A stretch of 64,000 nucleotides of DNA from Hepsetus odoe. Lineage: Eukaryota > Chordata > Actinopteri > Characiformes > Hepsetidae. The stretch covers positions 7,916,991-7,980,990 of the forward strand of contig CM029383.1 in assembly GCA_017165825.1 (NCBI GenBank), read 5' to 3'. The notes under the pieces are model-generated. The model saw only the letters and a list, made by a program, of their open reading frames with translations, was not told the DNA's origin and did not search any database. The number at the start of each line of letters is the position of its first letter. Position 1 is the first letter of the stretch. A program made the translations under genes and the position numbers. Positions 1 to 8,724 of this stretch are shown here, one piece after another.

Positions 1-912
1 TCTCTCGGCTGCTCCAGTTTAGGGGTCGCCATAGTGTTTCAACTGCCTCCATTTCTTCCTGTCTTCTGCATCTTCCTGCTTCAAACCGACCACCTCCATG
101 TCCTCTCTCACCACATCCATAAACCTCTTCTTTGGTCTTCTTCTTCTCCATTTCCTCTTCTTAAAATAAGTACTAACTACAGCCATTTCCATCCTTTTTG
201 CAAAATCTACAACCATCTGACCTTCAGCATTCCTCTCCTTGACACCATGCCTACCTATCACCTCCTCATCACCTCTGTTCCCTTCACCAACATGACCATT
301 AAAATCTGCACCAATCATCACTCTCTCTCCCCTGGGTACACTTTCTTTCACTTCATCTAACTCACTCCAGAATCTTTCCTTCTCTTCCATCTTACACCCA
401 ACTTGTGGAGCATAAGTACTGACAACATTCATTATCACACCTTCAACTTCCAGCTTCAAACTCATCACCCTCCCTGACACCCTCTTCACTTCCAAAACAC
501 TCTCCACATACTCTTCCTTCAGGATAACACCTACCCCATTCCTCCTTCCATCCACAGCATGGTAGAACAGTTTAAACCCTCCTCCAGTACACCTGGCCTT
601 AGTACCCTACCCTCACTTCCACTCTCCTCTCCTTCTTTCTCTCCTTTTCCATCTGGACATGCCTTCCTCCTCTTCTCTCCTTTGGCCAACAGTAGTCCAA
701 TTTCCACCAGCACCCTGTAGGCTAACAGCACTGGAGGCGGTCGTTGTTAACCCAGGCCTCGATCTGGTATGGAATTCTGCATAGTTGTCCGCCTATTGAT
801 TTGGCAAAGTTTTACACTTGCCCTTCCTGACGTAACCCTCCCCATTTACCCGGGCTTGGGACCCGGAACAAAATGCATGAAATACACTGGCTTGTGCATC
901 CCTAGTGGCTGG
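1..912 (-). mobile_element. RTE-type LINE copy, internally deleted
   Basis: Read on the minus strand, an open frame at 555-19 encodes a LINE apurinic-like endonuclease segment with the motifs STYAPQVG and GADFNGHVG. It then runs directly into the family's C-terminal tail (RPKKRFMDVVREDM, ending in CGDP-like residues). The whole reverse-transcriptase palm is missing, so this is an internally deleted, non-autonomous copy. The 5' untranslated part extends to about 912: it matches, in reverse, the start of the longer copy at 17.73 kb. The 3' end lies at or beyond base 1. Fish proteins of this type are often auto-named craniofacial development protein 2-like. The RTE assignment rests on the endonuclease and tail motifs only. 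Confidence 0.75.
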
Positions 913-967
913 GTTTCTCTGCTGCTATTCTACTCTCCATATTCTACTCTCCCCTCTGCCCTATGAA

Positions 968-1425
968 TACCAGAGGCACTGTTCTAGAATGTGTTTGGGT
1001 TTTACAGACTCCCAGTGGACATCCTCTCTGACCCTTGCCCCCAGTTTACGTATGGAGGGTGTTTCTCAGATACCTCAGGACTATGACCACCTTCATGTCT
1101 GGCTATCATCCCCAAACTAATGGCTAGGCAGAAAGAATCTTGCATGACCTCAGTAAATTCCTGCGGTCATATTGTTATCACCAGCAGCATGACCGGCCTG
1201 AGTTTCTTTATTGGGCAGAGTACTCTAAAAAATCAATCCATTATTGGTTTTATAGAGTGGAGCATGTTTGAGAAAGAGCTCACAATGGGCAGTGGCCCGG
1301 TTTAGATTGCAAGTGGATAGAAACCAGAGGAAGGATCCAGTGTTTTCACAAGGTATGGATCTCCACCTGTAACCTCAACCTATGGCTTCACTGCAGGAAG
1401 CTGACCCCCCCATTTTTTTGTATTT
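968..1425 (+). mobile_element. Ty3/Gypsy integrase-core relic
   Basis: Conceptual translation across at least one frameshift and one stop gives fragments typical of a Gypsy integrase core: VFGFYRLPVDILSD (976-1050 region), then SGYHPQTNG, AERILHDLSKFLRSYCY and PEFLYWAEYSKK (about 1095-1235). Order and spacing match the family. No protease, reverse transcriptase or LTR is visible beside it. It is a dead fragment, probably carried in when the region rearranged. Confidence 0.65.
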
Positions 1426-1698
1426 ATAAAATCCCAGATCAACCTTGTCAAGTACCATTTGAATTTACTCTTGTATATGCATGTACCATCCACATTTCAT
1501 GTCTCTCTCCTCAGCCCAGTGATCCCAGGACCGATGGCAGTAGCAGGCACAGCAACGAGCCTCCCTCCAGTCACAGTGACAGACAGCAGCCCCACACACA
1601 AAGTTAGTCTGAACTGCTAAGCTGTCCTGCAGATTTCTTAAATCACGTCTAGAAATTCTGCAAATCTATGAATATTTACATGGTCAAATATCCGGTTG

Positions 1699-1821
1699 TC
1701 TGCGATGGGCTGGCGACCTGTCCAGGGTGCGTCCCCCGTCCTCGCCCTGTGTGCGCTGGGTTGGACACCAGCACTCTCCCGCGACCCCGTTTGGGACAAG
1801 CGGCAGATAATGGATGGATGG
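1699..1821 (+). mobile_element. 5'-truncated retroposon with target-site duplication
   Basis: The insert begins at TCTGCGATGGGCTGG and ends in an ATGG repeat tail. It is flanked by perfect 11-bp direct repeats ATATCCGGTTG at 1688-1698 and 1822-1832. The paralogous empty site, with a single copy of the target, is present near 6115 in the duplicate segment. The body is the same as that at 17108-17230 and as the 3' part of the composite SINE at 46654-46893. Confidence 0.85.
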
Positions 1822-2015
1822 ATATCCGGTTGTTTAATCCATCAGTGATGTTTTCTACTAGAGTATGTCTTTGGGGTCTTTATTCTCAAGCCCAAACACA
1901 TTCAGCTCAAAATGAAAAATGAGTAGTATATAAACATTTACTAAAAATAGTAAATAGATTGGTGAATTATTGAACAAATTCCCTGAGTAAGAGCACAGTA
2001 TCCATCCACAGGACA

Positions 2016-2145
2016 GGGGCAGTGGTGGCCTAGTGGTTAGGGAGTTGCCCCGGATCGGAAGATTATGGGTTTGAATTCCAGACCAGTAGGTTGCCCTGAG
2101 GTACCATTGAACAAGGTACCGTCCCCATAACTCTCAAAAGCCATG
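2016..2145 (+). mobile_element. tRNA-headed SINE (family A), 3'-truncated
   Basis: Starts with GGGGCAGTGGTGGCCTAGTG (A-box-like) and carries a B-box-like GGGTTTGAATTCC, then the family landmarks AGTAGGTTGCCCTGAGG and AACAAGGTACCGTCCCC. The usual tail ending TCACTTTCACTT is absent. A copy sits at the equivalent place in the 5975-6430 duplicate, so this insertion predates the duplication. Confidence 0.8.
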
Positions 2146-2408
2146 TTGTTCAAATTGTTTAGGAAAGGTTAGAAGAACATTACAAAGAGGTCAAGATGTT
2201 GACTCCCTTTACAAAGTCTCCAGAGTCTCTTTTTTGGCTGAAGGGTGACCTTCACAAGATAAGGCGATTGGTTTTCATGTTATACCTAAACATTCAATTC
2301 AAATACAATGCCTATGTGGATGATGTCATTATCTACTTTGGCAACCTTCATTTGGCTCCAACAATGTATGGTAGATGAGTGGAGGAGAAACAAGTCCCTC
2401 CTTCATCA

Positions 2409-2434
2409 GTGGGAGGGTCCAGACTAGATATAAA
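2409..2434 (+). promoter_or_regulatory. TAAR promoter module, receptor 1
   Basis: GTGGGAGG starts at 2409 and TATAAA at 2429, a spacing of 20 bp; this is the only one of eleven not at 21 bp. The ATG at 2496 is 67 bp beyond the TATA box. The role is inferred from recurrence upstream of every receptor. Confidence 0.7.
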
Positions 2435-2495
2435 GCATCATGCCCAAAGGCAAATCTCCAAGCTTAGCTGAGCTGCATAGGTGGATCAGCTTCAG

Positions 2496-3512
2496 ATGGC
2501 TGACAACAATCAAAGCATCTCAGTTCAGTTCTGCTTTCCAGGCAACAACTCTTCCTGCAGAAAGGAGGTCCAAACAGGACCTGGATACATATTATTGTTC
2601 ATTGTTCTCTCCTGTGTTTCTGTCTGCACTGTGTTCCTCAACCTCCTGGTGATCATCTCCATCTCTCACTTCAAGCAGCTCCACACTCCAACCAACCTGC
2701 TCATCCTCTCTCTGGCTGTGGCAGATCTTCTGGTGGGACTGTTCGTTATGCCTGTGAACATAATGCAGCTGATAGACTCCTGCTGGTATCTGGGAGAAAT
2801 GGCGTGTTCTGTTTATCCTTTGTTCAATGATCTCTCAGTGGTAGTTTCTCTCTGTAATCTGGTTTTCATTGCAATTGATCGGTACATTGCTATCTGTGAA
2901 CCCCTGCTTTACTCCACTAGAGTCACAGTTCCTAAAACCATGTTTTTCATTTTTCTAGGCTGGTCTTGTGCTGCATTTTATTTAATTGTATTTTTCTACT
3001 TTAATGACCATTTTCTTCCATCTCAGATTTCTACAAGCTGTTATGGAGAGTGTGTGCTGGTCATAAAGTATTCCTGGGTGATTGCTGACATGGTGGTTTC
3101 ATTTCTAGGCCCCTGCTTTATCATAATGCTCTTGTATTTGATTATTTTCCATGTGGCAAGGCATCAAGCTAAAGCTGTGAGAGCTATAAGGAATAATGTC
3201 CAACAAAAAGATGGAGAAAGACTTTCCAGATCTTCTGAAACCAAAGCAGCAAAAAAGCTGGGCATTTTGATCTTTGTGTATCTAGCGTGTTGGATACCAT
3301 ACTATTTAAGCTCTCTGACTGTGGAAAGCTTCACATCTGTGTCGATGGTCTGGACTGTGTTTAATTGGCTCATATATATTAACTCCTCTGTAAACCCACT
3401 GCTGTATGCTATCTTCTATCCTTGGTTCAGAGTTTCGGTAAAGTTTATTGTAACTTGTCGAATATTGCAGCCCTCATCTTCTGGGTTTCATTTGCATGCT
3501 GAAGATCTCTAA
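2496..3512 (+). CDS. Trace amine-associated receptor (TAAR), clade III type; receptor 1 of 11
   Basis: This 338-aa, single-exon class A GPCR is a likely olfactory receptor for amines, coupling to Golf in ciliated sensory neurons (family knowledge). Visible marks are the N-terminal QFCFPGNNSSCRKE with two Cys, seven hydrophobic segments, DRY at the end of TM3, a paired-Cys second loop (CYGEC), CWIP in TM6, and the TAAR fingerprint NSSVNPLLYAIFYPWF in TM7. Position 3.32 is Asn instead of the classical Asp, while Asp198 occupies 5.42, the fish clade III pattern. The ATG at 2496 was chosen because it follows the TATA box at 2429 and aligns with its paralogues; the upstream in-frame codon at 2481 is GTG. 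Databases would probably name it TAAR13c-like; the exact orthologue is unknown. Confidence 0.93.
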   Translation: MADNNQSISVQFCFPGNNSSCRKEVQTGPGYILLFIVLSCVSVCTVFLNLLVIISISHFKQLHTPTNLLILSLAVADLLVGLFVMPVNIMQLIDSCWYLGEMACSVYPLFNDLSVVVSLCNLVFIAIDRYIAICEPLLYSTRVTVPKTMFFIFLGWSCAAFYLIVFFYFNDHFLPSQISTSCYGECVLVIKYSWVIADMVVSFLGPCFIIMLLYLIIFHVARHQAKAVRAIRNNVQQKDGERLSRSSETKAAKKLGILIFVYLACWIPYYLSSLTVESFTSVSMVWTVFNWLIYINSSVNPLLYAIFYPWFRVSVKFIVTCRILQPSSSGFHLHAEDL

Positions 3513-3919
3513 AGACTGAGGTAACGTTAGTCATCTCAGGTTGTAGCCATTAAAGCAGTTTGTCTGAAATTACAATTTGCTTAAAAAAAAAAACAACACA
3601 GTTGCAGAGAGGAAGAATCAGTGACAACTAAACAATTCTTTTAAAGACACAGCAGATCTGCCTGTACCAAAACCATGTTAGCAGTGTGTTGATATAGTGC
3701 GTAGTGATTTGTGTGTAGAGTAACACAAAGAAAAGCACAGAATCATATCATTCCTTTAATACTCCTCTCTATGAAATATTAGATGGATTCTGTACATTTA
3801 TTGTCTCATTTATTAAATCAGAGAAGCTCTAATTATGCAGCAGCTTTCAGTTCTCATTTGTGAATATAGTTTAGGTACAGTGTGACAAAGCAAATGCATG
3901 ATGTTCTGTAAACGCTTTT

Positions 3920-4160
3920 GGGGCAGCAATGGCCTAGTGGTTAGGGACTAGGCCCCAGCATCAGATGCCTAAGGGTTTGAATCCCAGACCAGCAGGTTGC
4001 CCTGAGCCACGCCTGACCATCACTGCTCCCCGGGACTTTCAATAGCTGCCCGCTGTTGCACGTGTTTGTGTGGGTTAAATGCAGCGGCGTCATTTCACTG
4101 TGGCTCACTGTGTGCCGTGCCGTGTACTCACAATAACAAGAATGGTCACTTTCACTTGTA
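3920..4160 (+). mobile_element. tRNA-headed SINE (family A)
   Basis: Near full-length copy, from GGGGCAGCAATGGCCTAGTGG through a B-box-like GGGTTTGAATCCC to the terminal GGTCACTTTCACTTG. The body includes the diagnostic CACTGCTCCCCGGG and AATAGCTGCCCGCTG. Confidence 0.85.
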
Positions 4161-4282
4161 GGGAAACTCAATAAAACACCCTTTTCCTGTTCATTTTTCT
4201 TGACCATCTTGCAGATTATTCTACAAACAGTAGCTCACAAAAGTGAGTACACCCCTCACATTTTTGTAAATATTTTATTATA

Positions 4283-5890
4283 TATGTTCAAGTTCAAGTT
4301 CAAGTAGGATTTATTGTCATTTCAGCCATATACACAGTACACAGTGAAACGAAATAACGTTCCTCCAGGACCCTGGTGCTACACACAAGACAAGACACAA
4401 CACAAGACAAGACAAGACACAAGACAACATAAGACACAAGACGGGGCAACAAGTGCAAGACAAGACAGACAACAACAGACGGCACGACAGACAGTACAAT
4501 CATCCGTAGAGGGCTGCAGTGTTGTGGAACGAAGCAGCCCAGATAGATCACAGTGTGGCAGTGTGGTGGAGCGGTGTTATTGATAAAGTGCAAGAGTGCA
4601 ACATGAGATAAATAAATAAATACAGGGTGACAAAGTGGACTGGGTTTAATAGTTCAACAAAGTGGACTGGGTTTAAGAGTTCAACAAAGTGGACTGGGTT
4701 TAAGAGTTCAGATATTGGCGGTTTAGGAGTTCAACAGTCTGATGGCCAGGGGGAAGAAACTGTTTCCCATCCTGGAAGTGGAGGCCCGTATGCTGCGGAA
4801 CCTTTTCCCGGATGGCAGGAGGGAGAAGAGAGTGTGGGATGGGTGGGAGGGATCATCCACAATGCTGGTTGCTTTGCGGATGCAGCGAGCGGTGAAAATG
4901 TCCTGTACAGAGGGCAGAGAGACCCCGATGATCTTCTCAGCTGTTCTCACTACCCGTTGTAGGGACTTGCGGTCTAAGACGTTGCAGTTCCCGTACCAGG
5001 CAGTAATGCAGCCGCTCAGGATGCTCTCAATGGTTCCTCTGTAGAAGATGGTGAGGATGGAAGGTGGGAGATGGGCTTTCCTCAGTCTGAGCAGGAAGTA
5101 GAGGCGCTGCTGGGCTTTCTTTGTGATGGAGTTGGTGTTGAGGGACCACGTGAGGTTGTCAGTGATGTGAACGCCAAGAAACTTGGTGCTCTGGACCATC
5201 TCCACAGGTGAGGTGTTGATGATAAGTGGAGTGTGGTCCCGACGTGATCTCCTGAAGTCAATAACCATCTCTTTAGTCTTGTCGACGTTCAGAGACAGGT
5301 TGTTGGTTCTGCACCAGTCCGTTAGCTCTTGTATCTCCTCTCTGTAAGCTGCCTCGTCTCCCCCGCTGATCAGACCCACCACGGTTGTATCATCAGCGAA
5401 TTTGATGATGTGGTCCGAGCTGTGCTTGGCTGCACAGTCGTGGGTCATCAGTGTGAACAGCAGTGGGCTGAGCACACAGCCCTGGGGGGCTCCTGTGCTC
5501 AGTGTGATGGTGTTGGAGGTGCTGCTACTGATCCTGACTGACTGGGGTCTCCCAGTCAGGAAGTCCAGGATCCAGTTACAGAGGGAGGTGTTCAGGCCCA
5601 GCAGCCTCAGCTTCTCACTCAGGTGCTGAGGGATGATGGTGTTGAATGCTGAACTGTAGTCGATGAACAGCATTCTGACGTAACTGTCCTTTCTGTCCAG
5701 ATGAGAAAGGGCCAGATGGAGGGTGGTGGAGATTGCATCGTCCGTTGAGCGGTTGGGACGATACGCAAACTGCAGGGGGTCTAGTGAGGAGGGGATCTGG
5801 GACTTGATGTGCCTCATGACCAGCCTCTTGAAGCACTTCATGATGATGGGTGTGAGTGCGACTATACGGGACGATAGTCGTTGAGGCAGG
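4283..5890 (-). mobile_element. Rex1/Babar-like LINE, 5'-truncated
   Basis: On the minus strand this holds the second half of a CR1/Rex1-type LINE. The reverse-transcriptase coding part lies at about 5890-4723, followed by a 3' untranslated region to about 4283. The 3' region contains an ACAAGACAAG-rich tract (4378-4490) and ends in the motif GTCATTTCAGCCATATACAC read on +. Just downstream of the frame's stop codon is a three-fold 27-bp repeat (4630-4710). The 5' half (endonuclease) is missing, as is usual for 5'-truncated LINE insertions. A second 3' fragment of the family lies near 27.2-27.4 kb. Confidence 0.85.
4630..4710 (-). repeat. 27-bp tandem repeat, three copies, in LINE 3' region
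   Basis: Three consecutive 27-bp units (4630-4656, 4657-4683, 4684-4710) contain AAAGTGGACTGGGTTTAA. The unit is a multiple of three, so it makes a short artefactual open frame on the plus strand. Confidence 0.85.
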
Positions 5891-5970
5891 TTCATGGGAC
5901 AACACTGAAGATATGACGCTTTGTTATCCTCCGTTAACCTGGCGGCACCCGAGTCAAACCTACACAGCAA
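4723..5970 (-). CDS. Reverse-transcriptase ORF of Rex1-like LINE, 5'-partial
   Basis: An uninterrupted 415-codon frame copies LINE RNA into DNA at the insertion site (family role). Reading N to C: ALTPIIMKCFKRLVMRHIK, DPLQFAYRPNRSTDD, FIDYSSAFNTI, TGAPQGCVLSPLLF, the catalytic KFADDTT, then KFLGVHI and the conserved C-terminal LLPSGKRFRSIRAST. The true LINE sequence starts near residue 30; the first residues are flanking DNA read in frame, and the usual N-terminal endonuclease is missing. The absence of stops suggests a fairly young copy, but it lacks a complete protein. It is a transposon gene, not a host gene. Confidence 0.8.
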   Translation of the reverse strand: MLCRFDSGAARLTEDNKASYLQCCPMNLPQRLSSRIVALTPIIMKCFKRLVMRHIKSQIPSSLDPLQFAYRPNRSTDDAISTTLHLALSHLDRKDSYVRMLFIDYSSAFNTIIPQHLSEKLRLLGLNTSLCNWILDFLTGRPQSVRISSSTSNTITLSTGAPQGCVLSPLLFTLMTHDCAAKHSSDHIIKFADDTTVVGLISGGDEAAYREEIQELTDWCRTNNLSLNVDKTKEMVIDFRRSRRDHTPLIINTSPVEMVQSTKFLGVHITDNLTWSLNTNSITKKAQQRLYFLLRLRKAHLPPSILTIFYRGTIESILSGCITAWYGNCNVLDRKSLQRVVRTAEKIIGVSLPSVQDIFTARCIRKATSIVDDPSHPSHTLFSLLPSGKRFRSIRASTSRMGNSFFPLAIRLLNS

Positions 5971-5974
5971 TGTG

Positions 5975-6430
5975 CCTCCGTCCAGTCATAGTGACAGACA
6001 GCAGTCCCACACATAAAGTTAGTCTGAACTGCTAAGCTGTCCTGCAAATTTCTTAAATCACGTCGAGAAATTCCATCAGGTTCTGCAGATCTATCAATAT
6101 TTACATGGTCAAATATCTGGTTGTTCTATCCATCAGTGATGTTTTCTACAGGAATTTGTCTTGGAGGTCTTCATTCTCAAGCCCAAACACATTCAGCTCA
6201 AAATTAAAAATGAGTAGTAAATAAATATTTACTTAAAATAGTAAATAGTTTGGTGAATTATTGAACAGATTCCTTGAGTAAGAGCACAGTATCCATCCAC
6301 AGGACAGGGGCAGTGGTGGGGCAGTGGTGAGGGAGTTGCCCTAGATCAGAAGATTGTGAGTTTGATTCCCTCACCAGTAGGAGATACCCTTGAGCAAGGT
6401 ACAGTCCCCATCACTGGGCGCTTTCAATAG
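5975..6430. repeat. Locally duplicated intergenic segment, copy 2
   Basis: This is the direct-repeat partner of 1559-2145. It lacks the 123-bp retroposon found in copy 1 and shows the empty target ATATCTGGTTG near 6112-6122, but it shares the SINE beginning at 6307. It lies upstream of receptor 2, as copy 1 lies upstream of receptor 1. Confidence 0.8.
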
Positions 6431-6536
6431 CTGCCCCCTGCTGCATGTGTGTGTATGGGTGAAACGCAGAGGCTGAATTTCGTTGTCTTGTGTTGTGCTG
6501 CGTTTCACAGTGACAAGAATAGTCACTTTCACTTTA
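6307..6536 (+). mobile_element. tRNA-headed SINE (family A)
   Basis: Starts GGGGCAGTGGTGGGGCAGTG and has a B-box-like GAGTTTGATTCCC, GAGCAAGGTACAGTCCCC, and the tail GTCACTTTCACTTT. It is slightly rearranged at the head. Confidence 0.8.
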
Positions 6537-6743
6537 GTATAGAAGCTACCGTAATCCAAAGATTACTCTATTCTATTCTATGTTGATTGTTATGCAGTTT
6601 CTTTCATTATGTGTGATGAACTATCAGCCATGAACCAGTACTACCAGTACTACCAGTACCGCCCTCAGATCTGTTCACCACTGCAATAATGATGTAAGGC
6701 TAAAAGTCATGATGTTGAAGACAAGCTGGCCATTCACATGTCA

Positions 6744-6770
6744 GTGGGAGGTTTCATGTTTAGGTTTAAA
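6744..6770 (+). promoter_or_regulatory. TAAR promoter module, receptor 2
   Basis: GTGGGAGG starts at 6744 and a TATA-like TTTAAA at 6765, 21 bp apart. The ATG at 6837 follows 72 bp later. The upstream in-frame ATG at 6738 lies before the TATA box, so it should not be in the mRNA. Confidence 0.65.
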
Positions 6771-6836
6771 AAGATGTGCAAACCACTCACTTCAGCACTG
6801 GACAACATCTGCTGGTGGAATCTGCTGCCTTTTCAG

Positions 6837-7847
6837 ATGGATAATTCAAACTTCAGACAAAACATCTCAGTTCAGTTCTGCTTTCCTGACCACAACTCAT
6901 CCTGCAGAAAGGAGCTCCGAGCAGGACCAGGAAATTTATTTCTGTACTTTTTTCTCTCCTGTGTTTCTGTCTGCACCGTGTTCCTCAACCTGCTGGTGAT
7001 CATCTCCATCTCTCACTTCAAGCAGCTCCACACTCCAACCAACCTGCTCATCCTCTCTCTGGCTGTGGCAGATCTTCTGGTGGGACTGGTTGTCATGCCT
7101 GTAAAAATAATGCAGCTTTTTGACTCCTGTTGGTACTTTGGAAAAGTGGCGTGCTCCGTTTCCAAAATAATCATCGGCCTCTTGGTGCTGATATCTCTCT
7201 GTAACCTGGTTTTCATCGCAGTCGATCGATACATTGCCATCAGCGACCCTCTTCTCTACCCAAGCCGAGTCACTGTGTCGAAAATGTCTGTGTGCATCAT
7301 TCTCGGCTGGTGTGGGTGTCTAGTGTATGTTATTATCTACATGTACTCCAACGAGCATCTCCTTCCATCCCAGATGTTCACCAGATGTGAAGGAGAGTGC
7401 GTTGTCTTTGTGAAGCAGTCCTGGGTGATTGCTGAGACGTTCATTTTTTTCATCACCCCTTGCTCTGTGATCCTGATCCTGTATTCTATTGTTTTCCATG
7501 TGGCTAGACGGCAGGCCAAAGCTGTGAGAGCTGCCAAAAACGACGTCTCACAAAACCCAGGAGGCACTTCTGAAACCAAAGCAGCGAGGACTCTGGGAAT
7601 TGTAATCTTTTTTTATATGATTTTCTGGATTCCTTTTTATTTAAGCTCTCTGATGGTGAAGAACCTGACCAGCTTATCCATGGTGTGGACCGTGTTCACC
7701 TGGTTAATGTTCATCAGTTCCTCTGTGAATCCACTGATATATGCCATATTCTATCCATGGTTCAGAACATCGGCAAAGTATATCATATTGTGTAGAGTGT
7801 TTCGGTCCTCGTCTTCAACGTTGAACTTGTATAAAGAACGTTCTTAA
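6837..7847 (+). CDS. TAAR, clade III type with Glu at 5.42; receptor 2 of 11
   Basis: This 336-aa putative olfactory amine receptor starts MDNSNFRQNISVQFCF. The frame is open further upstream (ATG at 6738), but the promoter module and paralogue alignment support 6837. TM3 has Ile at 3.32 and ends in DRY; TM6 has FWIP where most paralogues have CWIP; TM7 reads SSSVNPLIYAIFYPWF. The notable residue is Glu200 (codon GAG, 7434-7436) at 5.42, where the other ten receptors have Asp. ICL3 is about six residues shorter than in most neighbours. The tail after TM7 ends YKERS rather than the EHF-like ending common in the array. It is the most divergent member on TM3-TM6 and may have a different ligand range (inference). 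Confidence 0.92.
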   Translation: MDNSNFRQNISVQFCFPDHNSSCRKELRAGPGNLFLYFFLSCVSVCTVFLNLLVIISISHFKQLHTPTNLLILSLAVADLLVGLVVMPVKIMQLFDSCWYFGKVACSVSKIIIGLLVLISLCNLVFIAVDRYIAISDPLLYPSRVTVSKMSVCIILGWCGCLVYVIIYMYSNEHLLPSQMFTRCEGECVVFVKQSWVIAETFIFFITPCSVILILYSIVFHVARRQAKAVRAAKNDVSQNPGGTSETKAARTLGIVIFFYMIFWIPFYLSSLMVKNLTSLSMVWTVFTWLMFISSSVNPLIYAIFYPWFRTSAKYIILCRVFRSSSSTLNLYKERS

Positions 7848-8724
7848 TGTAACACTCAGATGTCCACATTCGGGACCAGGTCACGAACGCAAGCCTAGAA
7901 GTCCTGCTTAATTCTCTCCTCCTGTCTTCTGCACTGCAGAGCATTTTTGAAAAGTAATTTGGATGAATGTATATTTTTTCTTTCTCATAACAGGTCATTG
8001 TTTGTCATCCTAACAGGACTTGATGCCTCTCATTTGTCCATGATCTGTAGACCGTTTCATCTAAAAGGGCTTCTTAAATTTGGATAGTAGAGATGATGCA
8101 GCATCTATTGCTTTTCTGAAGAACTCCCACATGTTGTGACAGAGCGATTACTGCTGAAAGGTTCAGAGTTTCCAGGAAGTATGCTAATATCCTGAAATCT
8201 GAACAGCTTAAGGTTTCACAGTTCATAAATTATCCGGAAGAAAAAAAAAATTCTTCCATTTCCATATACTGTACACAAACACACACACACACACACTGGC
8301 TCAAGGTTAATATATATATATATAACCATTCACTTCCTCAAATTAATGTTTGGCATTATGCAGCAAACATGCATCTAAAGAAATTACAGTAGTTTTAGAA
8401 AACATCCCAAAGCAGGTCCTCTTATAAATACGTCTGTTAAATGAGTATAGACGTCCTTTACAGTCACTGCTTTAGAGATAATGTCAAAGAGGAAGTAGTT
8501 CTTTTTATTTGAAACCCTTTGATGTCTTTCCTGGAAATACTCAGCGATGTTAGTCATTAGAAGTTTGTTAACATTTACGCAAATTCACTTTAATGAAACT
8601 GTTTAAGCACGCAATAAAAATCCATTTTTAAATATATTGTCCCCACATTTTAAAGTCCATTAATGTACAGACGAGCTGCCGAACCAATCATGAGTCACTA
8701 ATTTATTTCAGCAAAGCAGGCCTC
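7848..8724. other. Receptor 2 downstream region, no gene seen
   Basis: AT-rich sequence with a short AC run (about 8276-8298) followed by a TA run (8310-8324). No further coding signal was recognised. Confidence 0.6.

Larger units (their letters stand above)
1559..2145. repeat. Locally duplicated intergenic segment, copy 1
   Basis: This stretch is repeated in direct orientation at about 5975-6430, upstream of receptor 2. Shared landmarks include CAGTCACAGTGACAGACAGC-like sequence at the start, an A/T-rich middle, and a tRNA-headed SINE at the same right-hand position (2016 and 6307). Copy 1 also carries a 123-bp retroposon (1699-1821) that copy 2 lacks. The arrangement fits tandem duplication of a receptor together with its upstream flank. 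Confidence 0.8.

Noticed and set aside
1668..1922. Short open frames over the retroposon (DGLATCPGC and RPRPVCAGLD type), also at 17075 and 46628
   Set aside because: They are translations of the repeated retroposon tail.
2196..2378. Possible Gypsy reverse-transcriptase motif (YVDDVIIY) upstream of receptor 1
   Set aside because: There is no other supporting motif around it, and the underlying bases resemble a receptor upstream element, so the match is probably chance.
6738..6836. N-terminal extension of receptor 2 from the ATG at 6738
   Set aside because: The ATG lies upstream of the TATA-like box at 6765, and the extension has no counterpart in paralogues.
7013..7240. Conserved antisense open frame opposite TM1-TM3 (also opposite receptors 4-11)
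   Set aside because: It recurs only because the sense TM1-TM2 sequence is nearly identical in all genes; no independent coding signal.
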